A stretch of 34,149 bases of DNA from Anaerolineae bacterium (GTDB taxonomy: Bacteria > Chloroflexota > Anaerolineae > 4572-78 > J111), in assembly GCA_016931895.1 (NCBI GenBank), contig JAFGDY010000154.1, positions 1-34,149 on the forward strand, read 5' to 3'. This document shows positions 7,597 to 15,523 of the stretch, piece after piece. The stretch's first letter is position 1, and each line of letters begins with the position of its first letter. The notes under the pieces are model-generated. The model saw nothing but the letters and a program-made list of their open reading frames with translations. It searched no databases and had not been told where the DNA came from. The translations under genes were made by a program, and so were the position numbers.

Positions 7597-8271
7597 TTAA
7601 TATGGTGTTATATCAGCAGGGGGGAAGGTCATACTGAAGTGGCTGACCTTTAACGCTCCCCCTAAACGGGCCCGGTCCAGATTGGGGAAAAAGTCCGGCT
7701 CAATTTCAGCTTCCGGGCACTTGGCTATTTTGATTTTACCGCCCCCCCGGAGTCTGGTAAATAGGATATGGGTATGGTGAAGTTGGCCCAGGGTTCGCCA
7801 GGCGGGAGGAATAAGAGACGATGACACCGGGCAGGCCGGGCCTACGGCTTTTAAAACAAAACGGGCAAAACACTGGCCGTTTCGGCTAACGCGAATCCGC
7901 TCCAGGCCAAGCTCATCTTTGCGCCACTCAAAATCGGCCTGCTCTTTGGGAATGGCCCAATTTTTCCGGCCATTGACCACGCTGGCCCGGGTTGATACGT
8001 AAATTTTGGTAATTGAAAAAACCCGTCGTTTTTGATAGATAAACCGGCCCGGAATAAAAAGCAGTTCCTGATAGGGTCCCGCCTCAGAATGGTGGTAGTT
8101 GACCAGCATCACCACACTGGGGCCGCTGCTAAAGCCGGCTATCTGCTGGGCGGGGATAAAGCCATTTTCCAAAATAAACGCTTTGGGAAACCAATATATT
8201 AATATAAATCCCTCCCCGTTGAGTTGCCAGGGGGCAGGCACAAGAGAAGGCTGGGAATCAGAAATTTCCAA
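7597..8271 (-). CDS. Acetoacetate decarboxylase-like (ADC superfamily) protein
   Basis: A 224-residue protein when started at the TTG at 8271. This start has AGGAAGG five bases upstream (8277-8283), begins just before the conserved region, and lies about 46 bases after a good promoter; the frame is open up to 8580, but those residues would overlap the divergent helicase gene and look unlike protein. Recognisable family features are PAPWQLNGEGFILIYWFPKA at the N-terminus, LLFIPGRF, ITKIYVSTRASVVNGRKNWAIPKEQADF in the middle, and a C-terminal half rich in beta strands. Members of this superfamily include acetoacetate decarboxylase and related enzymes acting on keto acids or pigments; many lack the classical activity. 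Pairing with an SDR suggests a two-step conversion of an unknown small or lipid-like substrate. Confidence 0.78.
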   Translation of the reverse strand: MEISDSQPSLVPAPWQLNGEGFILIYWFPKAFILENGFIPAQQIAGFSSGPSVVMLVNYHHSEAGPYQELLFIPGRFIYQKRRVFSITKIYVSTRASVVNGRKNWAIPKEQADFEWRKDELGLERIRVSRNGQCFARFVLKAVGPACPVSSSLIPPAWRTLGQLHHTHILFTRLRGGGKIKIAKCPEAEIEPDFFPNLDRARLGGALKVSHFSMTFPPADITPY

Positions 8272-8323
8272 AACGACCTTCCTAACAAAATATCCATCCT
8301 GATGGAGCCAAATGCTGAAGGCG

Positions 8324-8352
8324 AGTATACCACTCCCTTTCCGGTCAATCAA
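8324..8352 (-). promoter_or_regulatory. Promoter of the ADC-like/SDR unit
   Basis: On the minus strand TTGATT (8352-8347), 17 bases, then TATACT (8329-8324) with a TGG extended -10. The predicted start near 8317 leaves a leader of about 46 bases before the TTG at 8271, which supports that start codon. Confidence 0.62.
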
Positions 8353-8369
8353 AATTTCAAATCCATTTA

Positions 8370-8399
8370 TTGGCAAAGCGGGGATTGCATGGTTAAATA
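8370..8399 (+). promoter_or_regulatory. Weak candidate promoter of the nuclease-helicase gene
   Basis: TTGGCA (8370-8375), 18 bases, then TAAATA (8394-8399), ending 46 bases before the ATG. The -35 is good and the -10 poor. It lies back to back with the minus-strand promoter. Confidence 0.3.
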
Positions 8400-8445
8400 T
8401 GATCCCCATCTGTCCAAAGCATAACGTTTCCGGCAGGAGAGTCTC

Positions 8446-11400
8446 ATGAAATTTGTGGCCGACGTTCACATTCATTCTCACTATTCCCGCGCTACCAGCA
8501 AAAATTTGGATTTTGAGCGCCTTGCTCAATGGGCGCAGTTGAAGGGCATTCACATGGTGGGCACGGGCGACATTTCTCATCCCGGCTGGCTACAAGAAAT
8601 GAAAGACAAACTGGAATCTGCCGAAGAAGGTCTATTTCAACTCAAAAGTGAGATTGCCACCAAAATTCAAACCAACGTTCCGCCAGCCTGCCACCAGACC
8701 GTGCGCTTTATCCTGGCCGGTGAAATCAGCAGCATTTACAAAAAAAACAACAAAGTCCGCAAAATTCACAACGTTATTTTTGCGCCCACGCTGGCGGCCG
8801 TGGAAAAAATCCAGGCCGCCCTGGAAAAGATCGGCAACATTCGCTCCGATGGCCGGCCCATTTTGGGCCTGGACTCGCGCGACCTGCTGGAGATCATCCT
8901 GGACATTGATGACCAGGCTTACCTTATCCCGGCCCACATTTGGACGCCGTGGTTTTCGCTGCTCGGCTCAAAATCAGGCTTTGACTCCATTGAAGAATGT
9001 TTTGAGGATCTGACCCCGCACATTTTTGCCCTGGAAACCGGGCTTTCTTCCGACCCGCCCATGAACTGGCGCGTATCGTCGCTGGACGATTACACCCTGG
9101 TTTCCAACTCCGACGCCCACTCGCCCCAAAAACTGGGCCGCGAGGCCAATATTTTTAACACCGACCTTTCCTACCCGGGCTTTTTTGCGGCCCTAAAAAC
9201 CGGCGACCCGGACCGTTTTTTAGGCACGCTTGAATTCTTCCCCGAAGAAGGCAAATACCACCACGACGGCCACCGCAAATGCGGCATCAACTGGAAACCC
9301 AAAATCACGCTGCAACACAACGGCCTCTGCCCCGTCTGCGGCAAACCGGTCACCGTAGGCGTTTCCCACCGGGTGGAACTCCTGGCCGACCGGGAGGAAG
9401 GGGGAAAACCGGCCCGGCGCCATCCCTTTACCAGTTTAATTGCCCTGCCAGAACTGCTGGGGGAGGTATACGGCGTCGGTTCCAATTCCAAACGGGTCAA
9501 CCAGGCTTACCACACATTATTGAGCGCCCTGGGGCCTGAACTGTCTATTTTGCTCGACGCGCCGCTGGAAGACATCAAGCAGGCCGGGGGGTCGCTGCTG
9601 GCCGAAGGTATCCGCCGCATGCGCTGCGGCCAAGTGATCACCACCGCGGGCTACGACGGCGAGTACGGCGTTATCAGGGTGTTTGGGGAGGGGGAAAAGG
9701 AATCGTTTTCGGCGCAGTTGAGTTTTCTGCCCGCTCCGGCCGGGCAAAAACCAAGCCCGGCAAAACCGGCCATGCCCCAAACTCCCAACCGGCAACAGGC
9801 GGGCCTTTTTGCCGGAGTGGAAGCCCAACCGGATCCAAAACCGGCAACCCCTCACCCGCCGGCCCCACCCGATAACCTTATGTCCGGTCTCAACCCGCAA
9901 CAACAAGCAGCCGTGCAATGCAGCGATGTTCCCCTCCTCATTGTGGCCGGGCCGGGCACGGGCAAAACCCGCACGCTCACTTATCGCTTGGCTTATCTCG
10001 TCACTCAAAAGGGGGTGGCCCCGGAACACATTCTAGCCATCACTTTTACCAACAAGGCTGCCGAAGAGATGGCCCAGCGACTGACCGGCTTGTTGGGCCA
10101 GGATCTTGTTGAACGAATGGTGCTCAAAACTTTCCACGCCTTTGGGTCTATGATCTTGCGCCAGGAAGGAGTACACCTGGGCTTGAGTCCCCGGTTCTTG
10201 ATTTGCGGCGATAATGAACGGCAGGCCCTGCTCAAAACCCTCTACCCGGATTTACCCGGCAAAACCATTACCCAAACCCTGGACCAAATTTCGAGCCTCA
10301 AAAACCAATTGCTGTCACCCTCGTCGCCGCAGGTAAAAACGGAATACGATCCGCAATTTGTCCAGATGTATCGCCGCTACGAGGCGACCTTGCAAAAAAG
10401 CCAGATACTGGATTTTGACGATCTGATCACCCAAACGGTCTGTTTGTTTGACACGCGCCCGGAAACGCTGGCTAAATACCGGCAGCGCTTTCGCTGGATT
10501 TCGGTAGACGAGTACCAGGACATCAATTTTGCCCAATACCAACTCTTGCAATTACTGACGCCGCGAGAAACCAATCTGTGCGCCATTGGCGACCCCGACC
10601 AGGCTATTTATGGGTTCCGCGGGGCCGACCGCGCCTTTTTTTGGCAATTTCAGGCAGACTTTCCCCAGGCCAAACTTTTGCACTTGAGCCGAAATTACCG
10701 CTCCACTCAATTGATTTTGGATGCTTCGGCCCAGGTTATTGAAAAAAGCCCGGCCCCGGAACGCGTCAAAATTTGGTCTGATTTTGCCGATAAAACCAAA
10801 ATTGAGGTGTATCACGCCGCCAGTGACCGCGCCGAAGCCGAGTATGCCGTGCACGAGATTGAAAAAATGGTGGGGGGAACCAGCTATTTTTCCCTTGACT
10901 CGGAGCGCGTGAACGATGACGGTTTAGCCAGCCTGAGTTTTGCCGACTTTGCGGTGTTGTACCGCCTCAACGCCCAAAGCCGGCCGTTAAGCGAAGCCTT
11001 TCAACGCTCCGGGATACCCTATCAAACCATCGGGCAAACCCCGCTGGTGGAGTATAAGGAAATCAAGGCCGTCCTGGCCTGCCTGTGGTTTCTCTATAAT
11101 CCCGGCAGCGCCTTCCCGTTGGAACAAATGGCCTCCAAAAAACAGGGGCAGATGGTGGTCCCCTTCCTATCCGCGCTTGAAGATAACAGTTCTATCACGC
11201 CGGTGTCAGATTTGATTGAAAAAATTCAGCAATTTTTGGCCGAGCAGTCGGTTGTCTCGGTTGATGAAAAAAGAAATGAGCGTTTTGAACAATTGAAACG
11301 GCGAGCGATTCCTTTTGAAAATCGCCTGGGGGAGTTTCTGGAGACAATGGCCCTGCAAAAAGAGACCGACCTTTACGACCCGCGCGCCGACCGGGTGACG

Positions 11401-11730
11401 TTGATGACGCTGCACGCGGCCAAGGGCTTGGAATTTCCGGTGGTATTTATTGTGGGCTGCGAGGAAGGTTTGCTGCCCTATCAACGCGGCGATGAGGAAT
11501 TGGACCTGGCAGAGGAACGCCGCCTTTTTTATGTGGGCATGACCCGTGCCCGGCAGCGACTTATTTTAACCCACGCCACAAGCAGGTATCTGTTTGGGCA
11601 GCAGATAAATAATCCCGCTTCTCGTTTTTTGGACGATATTGAGCATGCCTTGAAGGAGCTTAAACAGACGGCCTGGCGTCAGTCAATCAAAAAAGAAGCA
11701 ACAGATTCGGCGCAGTTGAAGTTATTTTAA
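8446..11730 (+). CDS. Fusion of EndoQ-like PHP nuclease and UvrD/PcrA-type helicase
   Basis: A 1094-residue two-part protein. Residues 1 to about 430 are a PHP-family metal-dependent nuclease of the EndoQ type: HIHSHYSRA with His8/His10, GTGDISHP with Asp42/His45, Glu93, His108, and NSDAH with Asp223/His225. A zinc-ribbon-like insert follows (His276, Cys279, Cys295, Cys298). EndoQ enzymes cut DNA next to deaminated bases. After a Pro-rich linker (about 435-480) comes a superfamily 1 helicase: Walker A AGPGTGKT (Lys507), DEYQD at 688-692, GDPDQAIYGFRGAD, YRSTQ, TLHAAKGLEFPVVF and FYVGMTRARQR. The helicase half is shorter than free UvrD, mainly in the 2B region. The ATG has AGGAGA five bases upstream. 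The fusion suggests a single enzyme that nicks damaged DNA and unwinds from the nick. Confidence 0.93.
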   Translation: MKFVADVHIHSHYSRATSKNLDFERLAQWAQLKGIHMVGTGDISHPGWLQEMKDKLESAEEGLFQLKSEIATKIQTNVPPACHQTVRFILAGEISSIYKKNNKVRKIHNVIFAPTLAAVEKIQAALEKIGNIRSDGRPILGLDSRDLLEIILDIDDQAYLIPAHIWTPWFSLLGSKSGFDSIEECFEDLTPHIFALETGLSSDPPMNWRVSSLDDYTLVSNSDAHSPQKLGREANIFNTDLSYPGFFAALKTGDPDRFLGTLEFFPEEGKYHHDGHRKCGINWKPKITLQHNGLCPVCGKPVTVGVSHRVELLADREEGGKPARRHPFTSLIALPELLGEVYGVGSNSKRVNQAYHTLLSALGPELSILLDAPLEDIKQAGGSLLAEGIRRMRCGQVITTAGYDGEYGVIRVFGEGEKESFSAQLSFLPAPAGQKPSPAKPAMPQTPNRQQAGLFAGVEAQPDPKPATPHPPAPPDNLMSGLNPQQQAAVQCSDVPLLIVAGPGTGKTRTLTYRLAYLVTQKGVAPEHILAITFTNKAAEEMAQRLTGLLGQDLVERMVLKTFHAFGSMILRQEGVHLGLSPRFLICGDNERQALLKTLYPDLPGKTITQTLDQISSLKNQLLSPSSPQVKTEYDPQFVQMYRRYEATLQKSQILDFDDLITQTVCLFDTRPETLAKYRQRFRWISVDEYQDINFAQYQLLQLLTPRETNLCAIGDPDQAIYGFRGADRAFFWQFQADFPQAKLLHLSRNYRSTQLILDASAQVIEKSPAPERVKIWSDFADKTKIEVYHAASDRAEAEYAVHEIEKMVGGTSYFSLDSERVNDDGLASLSFADFAVLYRLNAQSRPLSEAFQRSGIPYQTIGQTPLVEYKEIKAVLACLWFLYNPGSAFPLEQMASKKQGQMVVPFLSALEDNSSITPVSDLIEKIQQFLAEQSVVSVDEKRNERFEQLKRRAIPFENRLGEFLETMALQKETDLYDPRADRVTLMTLHAAKGLEFPVVFIVGCEEGLLPYQRGDEELDLAEERRLFYVGMTRARQRLILTHATSRYLFGQQINNPASRFLDDIEHALKELKQTAWRQSIKKEATDSAQLKLF

Positions 11731-11757
11731 ATTCGAGCGGCCTTACGGAGGGCGGCT

Positions 11758-13404
11758 CTAACGCAACACCGCCAGGGCATAATTGGGCGATAGTTCAACG
11801 GCCTGGCCGTCCATAGTGAGGATGGAGGTGCCGATATTGCCAAATTCATCCACCGAGCCATAGGCCAGGCGATTTTCGTCCACCCACTCCCACACCGCGG
11901 CCACGCTGTTATCGGTCAACAAAATTTGGGGCGGCCCCGCGTAAGGCGGCTCGATGAAAACAATATACCCCGGATTGGGCAGGGGCAGTTCATCGCCGGA
12001 AGGTTGGGAAAGGGTGGCCGAAACAAAAGCCAGGTTGCCCGTAGGCCCAAATACGGCCGGGCCAACATAATCCATCGCCGGAGGAGTGAGCGCACCCAAC
12101 AAAGCGCCGTCGCGGCTGATGATGTTCACCAACCCAGACTCGGCATAGGTGAGGGCATTGCCGGTGGCAGCCACATCGCCAATACAAATTGGGTTTTCAG
12201 TGGTGGGACAGGCAAAAATCAATTGGGCCGGTTCCCCTGTTACCAGGACGCTGTAGACAGTGTCGTAACGCCCGCTAAAGGCAAAAATGGGACCGCCCAA
12301 GCCGTCGGGTTGTAAGGCATAGAATAGCTCATTGTTATCCGGCGAAAAACGGATCGGCTCTACGTAACGCCGGTCTGTATTTTCGACTTGCTCCATAAGA
12401 GTCACCTGGTTTGAGCCGTCAATATTGGCCACCCAAAAATCGGTGCGATAAGTGGGCGGTTCTACATCGGGATTAATCAACGTCCGCGCCCAGGCTATTT
12501 TGGAGCCGTCGCCGGAAAGGGCAAAGGTGACCGGGCCAAATTGTTCCATCTTGAGCGTAGTAAACGCCAATGGGATTTGTTCGCCGTTGGGGCCGAGCCG
12601 CCAGATGGTAACAGTCTGGACAGCGGGGTCATAAACAGGATAATAAATACTGCCCGCCGCCGTCATAATGCGGCCAAAGGGAGGCTGATCAAGCAAAAAC
12701 TCACATTGTGCCTGGTTATCGGGGTCAATCAAGGTCAGGCTGTTGGGGTCGTGATAATTGGCAATCACCAGGGCCGGGCGGTTGATGTTGGGGCAAAGGC
12801 CATCGGGGCCAATCAGCGGCGGGGTGGGCGTTGGCGGCGCTTCAACCGACTGCGGGCGGAGGCGAATGAACAAACCATTCACCCAATCAAAAATCATTTT
12901 TTGTTGGGCTTCATCGGCCTGACCGCTGCCTGTACCATTGAAAATTAAATTGGTGATCATATTGTCCGGGCCAGCGGGATTGCCGGGCAAAGAAAGTTGA
13001 AAAGCGGCCAGTTCGTTGGCCCAGGCATGCAGTGCGTCCAGGTCAGCTTGTTCCAGTACGCCCGTGGTTGTTTCCCCGGCGCAGGATTGCAGGGTATAGG
13101 CCCCCCCGCCCCGCACTGTTAAGGTATCGCAAAAACCAACAATCCCCCCGGAAATATCAAACGTGATAAGTTCAGCTTGAGGATCAGGCGTTTCCGCGGG
13201 CGGCATTGTGGCGGAGGGCAATACTTCGTTTGAGGCCGGGGTTGGGGTTGCCTCAATAGAAGGAGGAGGCGGAGTAATCGCCTGGCCCGGCGAGTCTCCC
13301 ACCGGCTCAATATCGCCGGGGCGGGGAGCCGGCCCGCAAGCCGCTAAAAGCAAAATGGCAAACATTACCACTCTAAAAAAACGAAGGATGCGTTGATGAG
13401 TCAC
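11758..13404 (-). CDS. Beta-propeller lipoprotein of unknown function
   Basis: A 548-residue exported lipoprotein. A basic, hydrophobic N-terminus ends in the lipobox LLAAC, with Cys23 as the lipidation site, followed by a Pro/Thr/Ser-rich linker (to about 75) typical of Chloroflexota surface lipoproteins. Residues about 78-190 form a small domain I do not recognise, with two Cys that could form a disulphide; a second Pro/Thr linker follows. The C-terminal 340 residues carry repeated strands of the TolB/WD40-like propeller type (FALSGDGSKIAWAR, IRFSPDNNELFYAL, FGPTGNLAFVS). No catalytic motif is seen. The start codon is GTG with GAGG eight bases upstream. It is transcribed towards the helicase gene, 27 bases away, with no obvious terminator between them. 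Confidence 0.85.
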   Translation of the reverse strand: MTHQRILRFFRVVMFAILLLAACGPAPRPGDIEPVGDSPGQAITPPPPSIEATPTPASNEVLPSATMPPAETPDPQAELITFDISGGIVGFCDTLTVRGGGAYTLQSCAGETTTGVLEQADLDALHAWANELAAFQLSLPGNPAGPDNMITNLIFNGTGSGQADEAQQKMIFDWVNGLFIRLRPQSVEAPPTPTPPLIGPDGLCPNINRPALVIANYHDPNSLTLIDPDNQAQCEFLLDQPPFGRIMTAAGSIYYPVYDPAVQTVTIWRLGPNGEQIPLAFTTLKMEQFGPVTFALSGDGSKIAWARTLINPDVEPPTYRTDFWVANIDGSNQVTLMEQVENTDRRYVEPIRFSPDNNELFYALQPDGLGGPIFAFSGRYDTVYSVLVTGEPAQLIFACPTTENPICIGDVAATGNALTYAESGLVNIISRDGALLGALTPPAMDYVGPAVFGPTGNLAFVSATLSQPSGDELPLPNPGYIVFIEPPYAGPPQILLTDNSVAAVWEWVDENRLAYGSVDEFGNIGTSILTMDGQAVELSPNYALAVLR

Positions 13405-13443
13405 AATGAAATCCTCTGCCGAGAGTTAAGATTCAGACAAAAG

Positions 13444-13472
13444 AATGTAACAGGTTGCCGGTTTTTTGGCAA
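13444..13472 (-). promoter_or_regulatory. Promoter of the lipoprotein gene
   Basis: On the minus strand TTGCCA (13472-13467), exactly 17 bases, then TACATT (13449-13444). The leader would be about 35 bases. Confidence 0.55.
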
Positions 13473-13504
13473 ATCGGCGCGGGCAAGCTTTCTTTCGCCG
13501 CTTC

Positions 13505-13534
13505 TTGGCCGGCCAGCTAAAGCAAAGATATAAT
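13505..13534 (+). promoter_or_regulatory. Promoter of the thioesterase gene
   Basis: TTGGCC (13505-13510), 18 bases, then a perfect TATAAT (13529-13534). The start near 13541 leaves about 40 bases to ATG 13581 or about 73 bases to TTG 13614. This promoter and that of the lipoprotein are divergent, 32 bases apart. Confidence 0.55.
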
Positions 13535-13580
13535 TGCCGCAGCGACCAGGGAAACTTTCAATCCAAAAGAGTGTTTGAAC

Positions 13581-14375
13581 ATGGCAGAAATCCGAAATGT
13601 TCAAGGAGGAATTTTGCAAAACAATCCCCCAAATCCCATTTACGTATGGCAAGACGAATACAGAATTCACTCTTACGAAGTGGATGCCAAAGGTCAACTT
13701 ACCATCCCTTTTCTCTGCCAATTCATGCAGGAATCGGCCTGGCATCATGCCGAAAATCTGGGGGTTGGCTACGCGGCGCTCCTGGAAAAGAATTCGGCCT
13801 GGGTGTTAGCGCGGCAATGGGTGGCTATGGATGCGTTTCCGCGCTGGGGAGATACCATAAAGATTTTTACCTGGCCGACCGGCAAGGACCGGCTGTTCTG
13901 GTACCGCGATTTCAAAATTCTGGATGAGGCCAGCGCCCTCATTGGCCGCGCCACAACCGCCTGGCTGGTGATAGACTTGAGCAAACGCAGGCCCCAACGC
14001 GCCAATTCGCTTAACCTCAACCTGCCCGTTGACCTTGAGCGAATGTTTCCCCGCCGCCCCGGCAAAATTGACTCCTTGAGTCAGGGACTGCCGGGTTATA
14101 CGGTTCAGGTAGGGTATCGAGATTTGGATGTCAACCAACACGTCAACAATGTGCGCTATATTGATTGGATTCTGGACGCTTTTGACCTGGATTTTCTCAA
14201 GGCGCACAACCTGCAAGAACTTGAGATCAATTACATGGCTGAAGCGGCTTACGGTGACGAGGTTTCTGTGCTTCAGGAAGCCGGAGAGAACCTGGGGTTC
14301 CGGCATTGTCTGGAACGCAAGGGTGATAACCTGGAATTTTGCCGGGCCAGAACAGGATGGGGCACATCAGGTTAA
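13581..14375 (+). CDS. Acyl-ACP thioesterase (FatA/FatB-like)
   Basis: Releases fatty acids from acyl carrier protein by hydrolysis, in the cytosol. The 264-residue protein has the double hotdog build of the acyl-ACP thioesterase family: the N-terminal half contains YRIHSYEVD, LCQFMQESAWHHAE and WVLARQWV; the C-terminal half contains the strongly conserved VGYRDLDVNQHVNNVRYIDWI, which includes the catalytic Asn and His. Start choice is open. ATG 13581 has only a weak ribosome binding site; an in-frame TTG at 13614 has AAGGAGG (13603-13609) four bases upstream and still begins before the conserved domain. Its stop overlaps the stop of the convergent histidine kinase gene by four bases (TTAA). 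Product chain length cannot be told from sequence. Confidence 0.92.
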   Translation: MAEIRNVQGGILQNNPPNPIYVWQDEYRIHSYEVDAKGQLTIPFLCQFMQESAWHHAENLGVGYAALLEKNSAWVLARQWVAMDAFPRWGDTIKIFTWPTGKDRLFWYRDFKILDEASALIGRATTAWLVIDLSKRRPQRANSLNLNLPVDLERMFPRRPGKIDSLSQGLPGYTVQVGYRDLDVNQHVNNVRYIDWILDAFDLDFLKAHNLQELEINYMAEAAYGDEVSVLQEAGENLGFRHCLERKGDNLEFCRARTGWGTSG

Positions 14376-15523
14376 CCCGTTTCTTTTACACCGGGTAAAG
14401 TGAAATAAAAGGTGCTGCCCGCGCCAACCGTACTCTCTACCCCCACCTGTCCGCCCAATTTTTCAACAATCCGCCGGACAATGGACAAGCCCAAACCGTG
14501 GCCGGCCACCCGCAATTCATCGAGCCGGACAAATTCAACAAAGAGGCAAGCCTGTTCTGCCGGGGTTATTCCCGGCCCGTTATCTTTTATCCAAAAACGG
14601 ATCATGCCATCCGGCTGTGGCGTGGCCCCAAGTTCCAGGCGGGGTGGATGTCCTCCATACTTCAACCCATTGCTCAGATAATTCACCCACACTTCTTCTA
14701 CCCAAGGAGCATAACCCTTAGCCGGCGGCCAGCTTTGGGGTTGAATGATCTCGCCTTGATATTTTTCTATTTCTAACCCCAAACGTTGCCGCCCCTGGGC
14801 CACAATCTCGGCCATATCCAGCGGCTTCAAGTCTACCTCGCCGCGGCGCACGCCGGCCAGCAAAAGCAGGTTCTCAATGATGCTATCCATTTTTCGCCCG
14901 GCCTGCTTGATTTTGTCCAGCACTTCCAGCGCTTCTGCTAACTCCATCTTGGGTAGATCTTCAAAGAGAACATGCGCATAACTAATGACCATACCCAATG
15001 GGTTTTGCAAATCATGGGCTACGGTATGCACAAAAGCGTCTAGCTCTTTATTCTGCTTCCGCAGTTCTTCTTCTATTTGCCGGCGTTTGATATTTTCCAT
15101 TTGTAAACGCTCATTCTGTTCGCGCAGGTTTTTTTGTAGCTTACGGATGGTCAGATGGGTATTAATGCGGGCCAATACTTCTTCATGTTGGAGCGGTTTG
15201 GTTACATAATCCACTGCGCCCAGCTTAAGCCCCCTCACTTTGTCTACCGCGTCAGATAGCGCGGTCATAAAGATGACGGGAATATCACGGGTTTCTTCAT
15301 TGTCTTTCAATTGTTGGCACGTTTCAAAACCGTTCCAGCCGGGCATCATTACGTCTAAAAGAATGATGTCGGGCTGGGTATAACCGGCCCGTTGTAAAGC
15401 CACCTCTCCATCTTCAGCTACCAGAACTTTAAAACCCGAACCCTGTAAATAATCAAATAAAACCCCCAAATTGGTCGGGTTATCATCAACAATGAGGATG
15501 GTTTCCTGTGTCTGCTGGCTCAT
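14372..15523 (-). CDS. Response regulator-histidine kinase (REC-HisKA-HATPase)
   Basis: A 383-residue cytoplasmic signalling protein. An N-terminal receiver domain (about 8-122) has the acidic pocket DD, phosphoacceptor Asp57 in LLDVMMPG and Lys109 in the KP motif. A coiled-coil linker (about 125-162) leads to a histidine kinase core with His170 in TVAHDLQNPLG, an N box (YLSNGLKYGG), DNGPG and GHGLGLSIV. There is no membrane segment or DNA-binding domain. The ATG overlaps the stop of the upstream hybrid kinase by four bases (ATGA), so translation is probably coupled. As the last gene of the operon it may receive phosphate from the receiver or kinase upstream and pass it on by its own kinase core; no output protein is encoded nearby. 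Confidence 0.93.
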   Translation of the reverse strand: MSQQTQETILIVDDNPTNLGVLFDYLQGSGFKVLVAEDGEVALQRAGYTQPDIILLDVMMPGWNGFETCQQLKDNEETRDIPVIFMTALSDAVDKVRGLKLGAVDYVTKPLQHEEVLARINTHLTIRKLQKNLREQNERLQMENIKRRQIEEELRKQNKELDAFVHTVAHDLQNPLGMVISYAHVLFEDLPKMELAEALEVLDKIKQAGRKMDSIIENLLLLAGVRRGEVDLKPLDMAEIVAQGRQRLGLEIEKYQGEIIQPQSWPPAKGYAPWVEEVWVNYLSNGLKYGGHPPRLELGATPQPDGMIRFWIKDNGPGITPAEQACLFVEFVRLDELRVAGHGLGLSIVRRIVEKLGGQVGVESTVGAGSTFYFTLPGVKETG

